NCBI GenBank assembly: GCA_045807325.1
Contig: JBJMHP010000068.1
Location: forward strand, 1 to 8,467
Direction: 5' to 3'
DNA from: CALGFH01 sp045807325
GTDB lineage: Bacteria; Actinomycetota; CALGFH01
Length of the DNA: 8,467 nucleotides
Positions within the stretch are counted from its first letter, which is position 1; each line of letters opens with the position of its first letter. Both the position numbers and the translations under genes were made by a program. Positions 5,667 through 8,467 of the stretch are shown here, piece after piece. The notes under the pieces were generated by a model. That model did not search any database, was not told the origin of the DNA, and saw only the letters and a list, made by a program, of their open reading frames with translations.

Positions 5667-6536
5667 CTAGCGGGGCTCTCCGCCCTCGGGGGGGTTCTGG
5701 CCGAGGAAGCGCTCCAGCTCGGCCGCGATCTCGTCGCCGGAGGGGATCCGCTCGTCGGCGCCCTGCTCGACCAGGCCGCGGATCTGGTCGACGAACTCGG
5801 CGATCTGGGGGCGCTCGCGGATGGCCTGCTCGACCTGCTCCAGGTGGTCCTTGGTGGCCGCCTCCAGCTCGGTGGTCTCGACCTCGACCCCGGTCAGCCG
5901 GCCAAGGGTCCGGACCAGGGCCAGGGCGCCCGGCGGGTGGGCGCCCCCGGCCAGGTAGGGCGGCACCCGGGCCCACAGCCCGGTGGCCGGGAGGCCGGCC
6001 CGGTGCAGCCGCTCCTCCAGCACCGTCTGGATGCCGGCCTGCAGGTCCACGACCAGCGGCACCCGCTCCAGGCGGGCCGCCAGCTCGGGGTCGGCCGAGG
6101 TCCCGACCACGGCCACCGGGTCGGTGTGCAGGGCCGGGGCCGGGAACGCGCCCAGCCCGAAGACCTCGGTCACCTGCAGGCGCCGGCAGGCCTCGACCAC
6201 CTCCTCGCAGAAGCCCTGCCAGCGGAAGTCGGGCTCGGGCCCGAGCAGCAGGAGCGCCTCCCGGTCGCCGCCGGGGGTGGCCCGGAGCAGCTCGATGGGC
6301 GACCAGGTCACCTCCTCGATGGTGCCGCCGTCCAGGCGCACCACCGGCCGCCGGGACCGGAAGTCGATCAGCTCGTCAGTGTCGAAGGTGGCCAGGTCGG
6401 TGGCGTTCCAGCGCGAGCGCAGGAATACCGCCGCCGTCTGGCCGGCCAGCCCGGCGTCCTGCCAGCCGTGGAGGTGGACGACCAGGAACGGGTCGCGGAG
6501 CTCCGGCGGGTCGGTGAGGTCGAGCAGCCTGGCCAT
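5667..6536 (-). CDS. PAC2 family protein
   Basis: A 289-residue protein of the PAC2 family, named after a eukaryotic proteasome assembly chaperone and common in Actinomycetota as soluble proteins of unknown job. Family features seen are the start DPPELRDPFLVVHLHGWQDAGLAGQTAAVFL (residues 9-39), ATFDTDELIDFRSRRPVVRLDGG (about 49-71), the ligand-pocket-like stretch LLLLGPEPDFRWQGFCEEVVEAC, GLGAFPAPALHTDP, and GLWARVPPYLAG. The last 70 residues form long acidic helices (EVETTELEAATKDHLEQVEQ, and GDEIAAELERFLGQN). There are no membrane helices or signal peptide, so it is cytoplasmic. Actinobacteria have a 20S proteasome, but a role for PAC2 proteins in its assembly is not established. The start is ATG 6536, where no Shine-Dalgarno is visible; TACCCT (6549-6544) lies 7 nt upstream and would suit a leaderless transcript. 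It is divergent from the MFS gene; the 114-base gap at its 3' end contains the HTH promoter. Confidence 0.92.
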   Translation of the reverse strand: MARLLDLTDPPELRDPFLVVHLHGWQDAGLAGQTAAVFLRSRWNATDLATFDTDELIDFRSRRPVVRLDGGTIEEVTWSPIELLRATPGGDREALLLLGPEPDFRWQGFCEEVVEACRRLQVTEVFGLGAFPAPALHTDPVAVVGTSADPELAARLERVPLVVDLQAGIQTVLEERLHRAGLPATGLWARVPPYLAGGAHPPGALALVRTLGRLTGVEVETTELEAATKDHLEQVEQAIRERPQIAEFVDQIRGLVEQGADERIPSGDEIAAELERFLGQNPPEGGEPR

Positions 6537-6543
6537 GCCAGGC

Positions 6544-6549
6544 AGGGTA
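6544..6549 (-). promoter_or_regulatory. Possible -10 box (TACCCT) for a leaderless PAC2 transcript
   Basis: On the minus strand TACCCT fits TANNNT and ends 7 bases before ATG 6536, the spacing expected for leaderless mRNAs; no Shine-Dalgarno is present. No recognisable -35 lies 16-18 bases upstream. The call rests on position and a weak consensus. Confidence 0.35.
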
Positions 6550-6570
6550 GCCGGTTCCGGCCCGGCATGG

Positions 6571-6591
6571 GGGCCTCAGGCCCGCCCGGGC
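6571..6591. repeat. Tandem short palindromes between the divergent PAC2 and MFS genes
   Basis: GGGCCT-c-AGGCCC (6571-6583) is an inverted repeat with 6-base arms, followed directly by the 8-base palindrome GCCCGGGC (6584-6591). They lie midway in the 116-base intergenic region. They could form small hairpins or be an operator, but G/C-only palindromes are common in DNA of this composition, so meaning is uncertain. Confidence 0.3.
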
Positions 6592-6640
6592 CTGGGCCGC
6601 GCCCCGGCCGGGCCCGCGGGCAGGGGTAGGGGGTCGAGGG

Positions 6641-6646
6641 TAGCCT
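6641..6646 (+). promoter_or_regulatory. Possible -10 box (TAGCCT) for a leaderless MFS transcript
   Basis: TAGCCT fits TANNNT and ends 6 bases before GTG 6653. No purine-rich Shine-Dalgarno lies at the usual distance from that codon, which favours a leaderless start. No convincing -35 is visible. The nonamer AGGGTAGCC covering this box (6637-6645) also occurs at 6544-6552 over the opposite -10 candidate. Confidence 0.35.
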
Positions 6647-6652
6647 TGCCGG

Positions 6653-8293
6653 GTGACCACCTCCGCCCGCCCCGGCCGGGTGTCGCCGTTCCGCCCGTTC
6701 CGGCACCGTGCCTTCGCGACCGTCTGGACCGGCAGCTTCGTCTCCAACATCGGCACCTGGATGGAGACGGTGGCCATCGGCGTGTACGTCACCCAGGCCA
6801 CCGGGCAGGCGGCCTGGACGGGCACGGTGGCCGCCCTCACCTACGCGCCCACGGTGCTCCTGGGGCCGTTCGGCGGCGCCCTGGCCGACCGCTTCGACCG
6901 CCGCCGGTTCCTGGTCGCCGTGACCCTGTTCCAGACGCTGCTGGCGGCCACGCTCACCCTGCTGGCGGCGACCGACCGGCTGTCGGTGGGAGCCGTGGCC
7001 ACCATCGTGCTGCTGGCCGGCTGCGCCTTCGCCGTGGCCATGCCGGCCGTCCAGGCCATGACCCCCGACCTGGTCGGCCCCGACGACCTGCTCGGGGCGA
7101 TGAGCCTGGGGGCGGCCCAGTTCAACCTGGGCCGGGTCGTCGGGCCGGCCCTGGCCGGGCTGGTCATCGCCGCCGGCGGGCTGGCCTGGGCCTTCGGGCT
7201 GAACGTGCTCAGCTTCGGCGCGGTCCTGATCGCCCTCGCCCTGATCCGGATCCCCCCGCTGGCCAGGAGCGACGGCGAGCGGCCGCGGGTGCTGCGCACC
7301 GTCGCCGAGGGCGTGGTCGCGGCCAGGCGCGACCCGGGCATCCGCACCGCCCTGCTGCTGCTGGTGGCGACCACGTTCCTCGTCTCGCCGTTCATCGGGC
7401 TGGTCCCGGCCGTGGCCATCAAGGTGTTCGGGCGGGGTGCCCCCGGCACCTCGGCCCTGGTCACCGCCCAGGGCGTCGGGGCGGTCTGCTCGGCCCTGGC
7501 CGCGACCCCGCTGGCCGGCCTGCTCGGCCGGCGCCGGCTGCTGGTCGCGGCCCTGCTGCTGGTCGGGCCGGCGGCCGTCCTGTATGGGCTGGCCCCGACC
7601 TTCCCCCTGGCCGTGGCCGCGATCGCCGTGCTCGGCTTCGTCTACCTGGCCGTGCTGTCGGGCACCAGCACCGTCTGCCAGCTCCGGGCCCCGCGCGAGC
7701 TGCGGGCCCGCATCGCCAGCCTGTTCATGCTCGGCGTCGGCGGCGGCCACGCCCTCGGCCTGGTCGTGCAGGGCTGGCTGGGCGACCGGGTCGGGCTGCC
7801 GCGGGTCACCGCGGCCACCGGGCTGGTGCTGCTCGGGATCGTGGTCCTGGTCCGCCTGACGCGGCCCGACCTGCTGGAGGCGATGGAGCCGTCGGCGGCG
7901 CCGTCAGGGAATGTCCATCCGCTCCAGGCGGCGGACGGCCAGGGCCAGGGCGGCCACGGTGACCAGGGCGGCCAGGACGGTCGCGCTGACCGGGCCCAGT
8001 CTGGTCTCCAGGCTGAGGCCGCCGCCGTGCAGGACGGCGGCGAGCACACCCTCGGTGTAGCCGCGGATGGACAGCGACGACGCCGAGGGGGCGACCGACA
8101 CGACCGCCCCCTCCCAGAGCAGGGCGTAGGCCAGGCCGACCAGCAGGGCCCTGGCCATCAGCAGCGACAGCAGCATCCCGAGGGCGCAGTAGGCGAGGGT
8201 GCCGACCACGGTGGCCAGCAGCATCCCGGTGAGCAGGTCGGTCGAGCCGAGGCCGCCGGCGGCGACCAGATGCCCGACCGTCTCGGCCGGTAG
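6653..8293 (+). CDS. MFS exporter (EntS/MFS_3-like) with an abnormal read-through tail
   Basis: Residues 1 to about 412 are a complete 12-helix major facilitator. Signs are the start FRPFRHRAFATVWTGSFVSNIG with TM1 at about 20-45, the motif-A loop GGALADRFDRRR (74-85) between TM2 and TM3, LGAAQFNLGRVVGPALAG (152-169) in TM5, a central cytoplasmic loop at about 201-230, and the last helix at about 387-402 ending RLTRPDLLEAMEP. This pattern is seen in enterobactin-exporter-like (EntS) and drug-efflux MFS proteins; the substrate is unknown. The GTG start at 6653 is set by the conserved N terminus and the TAGCCT box just upstream. Family members normally end near here (about 410-430 residues), but no in-frame stop occurs until TAG 8291-8293. 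Residues 418-546 are therefore a Gly/Gln/Asp-rich tail (for example QAADGQGQGGHGDQGGQDG) that is simply the antisense of the convergent ABC-2 permease gene. Either the native stop was lost (mutation, frameshift or sequence error) or the tail is really translated. Confidence 0.85.
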   Translation: MTTSARPGRVSPFRPFRHRAFATVWTGSFVSNIGTWMETVAIGVYVTQATGQAAWTGTVAALTYAPTVLLGPFGGALADRFDRRRFLVAVTLFQTLLAATLTLLAATDRLSVGAVATIVLLAGCAFAVAMPAVQAMTPDLVGPDDLLGAMSLGAAQFNLGRVVGPALAGLVIAAGGLAWAFGLNVLSFGAVLIALALIRIPPLARSDGERPRVLRTVAEGVVAARRDPGIRTALLLLVATTFLVSPFIGLVPAVAIKVFGRGAPGTSALVTAQGVGAVCSALAATPLAGLLGRRRLLVAALLLVGPAAVLYGLAPTFPLAVAAIAVLGFVYLAVLSGTSTVCQLRAPRELRARIASLFMLGVGGGHALGLVVQGWLGDRVGLPRVTAATGLVLLGIVVLVRLTRPDLLEAMEPSAAPSGNVHPLQAADGQGQGGHGDQGGQDGRADRAQSGLQAEAAAVQDGGEHTLGVAADGQRRRRGGDRHDRPLPEQGVGQADQQGPGHQQRQQHPEGAVGEGADHGGQQHPGEQVGRAEAAGGDQMPDRLGR

Positions 8294-8467
8294 CAGCACC
8301 ACCAGCGACGACACCACCGCGGCGAGGTACTTGGCCCCGAGCACGGCCGGGCGGGGGATCGGCTTGAGGAGCAGGTTGGTCACCGTGCCGTCGCGCAGCT
8401 CCGAGCCCAGGCTGGAGGTGGCGAAGGTCAGGGCGACGACCGGCAGCAGCACCGGCAGGACCAGCTG
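7904..8467 (-). CDS. ABC-2 type transporter permease (5' truncated by window edge)
   Basis: The frame is open from the window edge (reading QLVLPVLLPVVAL) to TGA at 7906-7904, giving 187 visible residues. A GTG at 8452 is possible but the text there is already internal. It is rich in hydrophobic helices, at about 2-19, 42-60, 78-98, 101-122 and 160-178. It carries the ABC-2 permease loop GSELRDGTVTNLLLKPIPR (21-39), which matches the common pattern of Ser-Glu, a DGT, and a Lys/Arg-Pro-Ile about ten residues later, and it ends with ALAVRRLERMDIP. The N-terminal membrane segments and the partner ATPase gene must lie beyond 8467. Substrate is unknown. Its last 390 bases are covered on the other strand by the MFS reading frame; codon bias and conserved text support this strand as coding there. 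Confidence 0.85.
   Translation of the reverse strand, partial: QLVLPVLLPVVALTFATSSLGSELRDGTVTNLLLKPIPRPAVLGAKYLAAVVSSLVVLLPAETVGHLVAAGGLGSTDLLTGMLLATVVGTLAYCALGMLLSLLMARALLVGLAYALLWEGAVVSVAPSASSLSIRGYTEGVLAAVLHGGGLSLETRLGPVSATVLAALVTVAALALAVRRLERMDIP

Noticed and set aside
5512..5976. N-terminal extension of the helix-turn-helix frame into the PAC2 gene
   Set aside because: The extension is Arg/Pro/Gly-rich and overlaps PAC2 in another frame; the strong promoter at 5538-5510 would lie inside it, supporting the short start.
5568..6629. 353-residue plus-strand frame opposite the PAC2 gene
   Set aside because: It is Gln/Gly/Leu-rich antisense text without motifs; PAC2 on the minus strand is clearly the coding strand.
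6368..7750. 460-residue minus-strand frame opposite the MFS gene
   Set aside because: It is Gly/Gln/His-rich antisense text; the plus strand encodes a complete 12-helix transporter.
1..8467. tRNA, rRNA, CRISPR array, transposase or attachment site
   Set aside because: No cloverleaf-like or rRNA-like stretch, regularly spaced repeats, transposase motif or terminal repeats were seen on reading both strands by eye.

Overview
The window is very GC-rich, with G or C at almost every third codon position. Its gene content points to an actinomycetote, probably soil or uncultured: a ClpC1-like Clp N-domain protein, a mycothiol-type (MDMPI/TIGR03086) metalloprotein, a PAC2-family protein, and TANNNT boxes placed for leaderless transcripts. 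I cannot name a genus. There are no RNA genes, CRISPR arrays, insertion sequences or long repeats, and no gene-free stretch over about 120 bases.

Layout. (1) 2-235: the C-terminal end of a truncated membrane or sensor-type protein. (2) 308-3614: a compact three-gene export operon made of a lipoprotein membrane-fusion adaptor, a MacB/LolD-type ATPase and a MacB/FtsX-type permease. The ATPase stop and permease start overlap as ATGA. (3) 3686-4102: a decayed nitrilase pseudogene with a good ribosome binding site but a frameshift, an internal deletion and altered or missing catalytic residues. Its end overlaps the start of (4) 4092-4661, a TIGR03086/MDMPI-like metal-binding protein. (5) On the minus strand, 5502-5272 and 5271-4699: a small helix-turn-helix protein directly followed (TGA then ATG, no gap) by a stand-alone double Clp N-domain protein. 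Their promoter holds three GTTGACA elements, one of which is the -35 box, and seems to drive a leaderless mRNA. (6) 6536-5667 minus: a PAC2-family protein, divergent from (7) 6653-8293 plus, an MFS exporter whose reading frame runs about 390 bases into (8) 8467-7904 minus, an ABC-2 type permease cut off by the window edge.

The most interesting unit is (5). Mycobacterium tuberculosis ClpC2 (Rv2667) is one chain with an N-terminal helix-turn-helix-like segment followed by a Clp N-domain. Here the same parts are two translationally coupled cistrons with an operator array that fits autorepression. I propose a split ClpC2-like module that may sense or sequester ligands or antibiotics that bind the ClpC1 N-domain. 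The parts and operator are read from the sequence; the sensing role is inference.

Several neighbouring genes concern export (tripartite ABC system, MFS exporter, ABC-2 permease), but nothing in the sequence ties them to one substrate.
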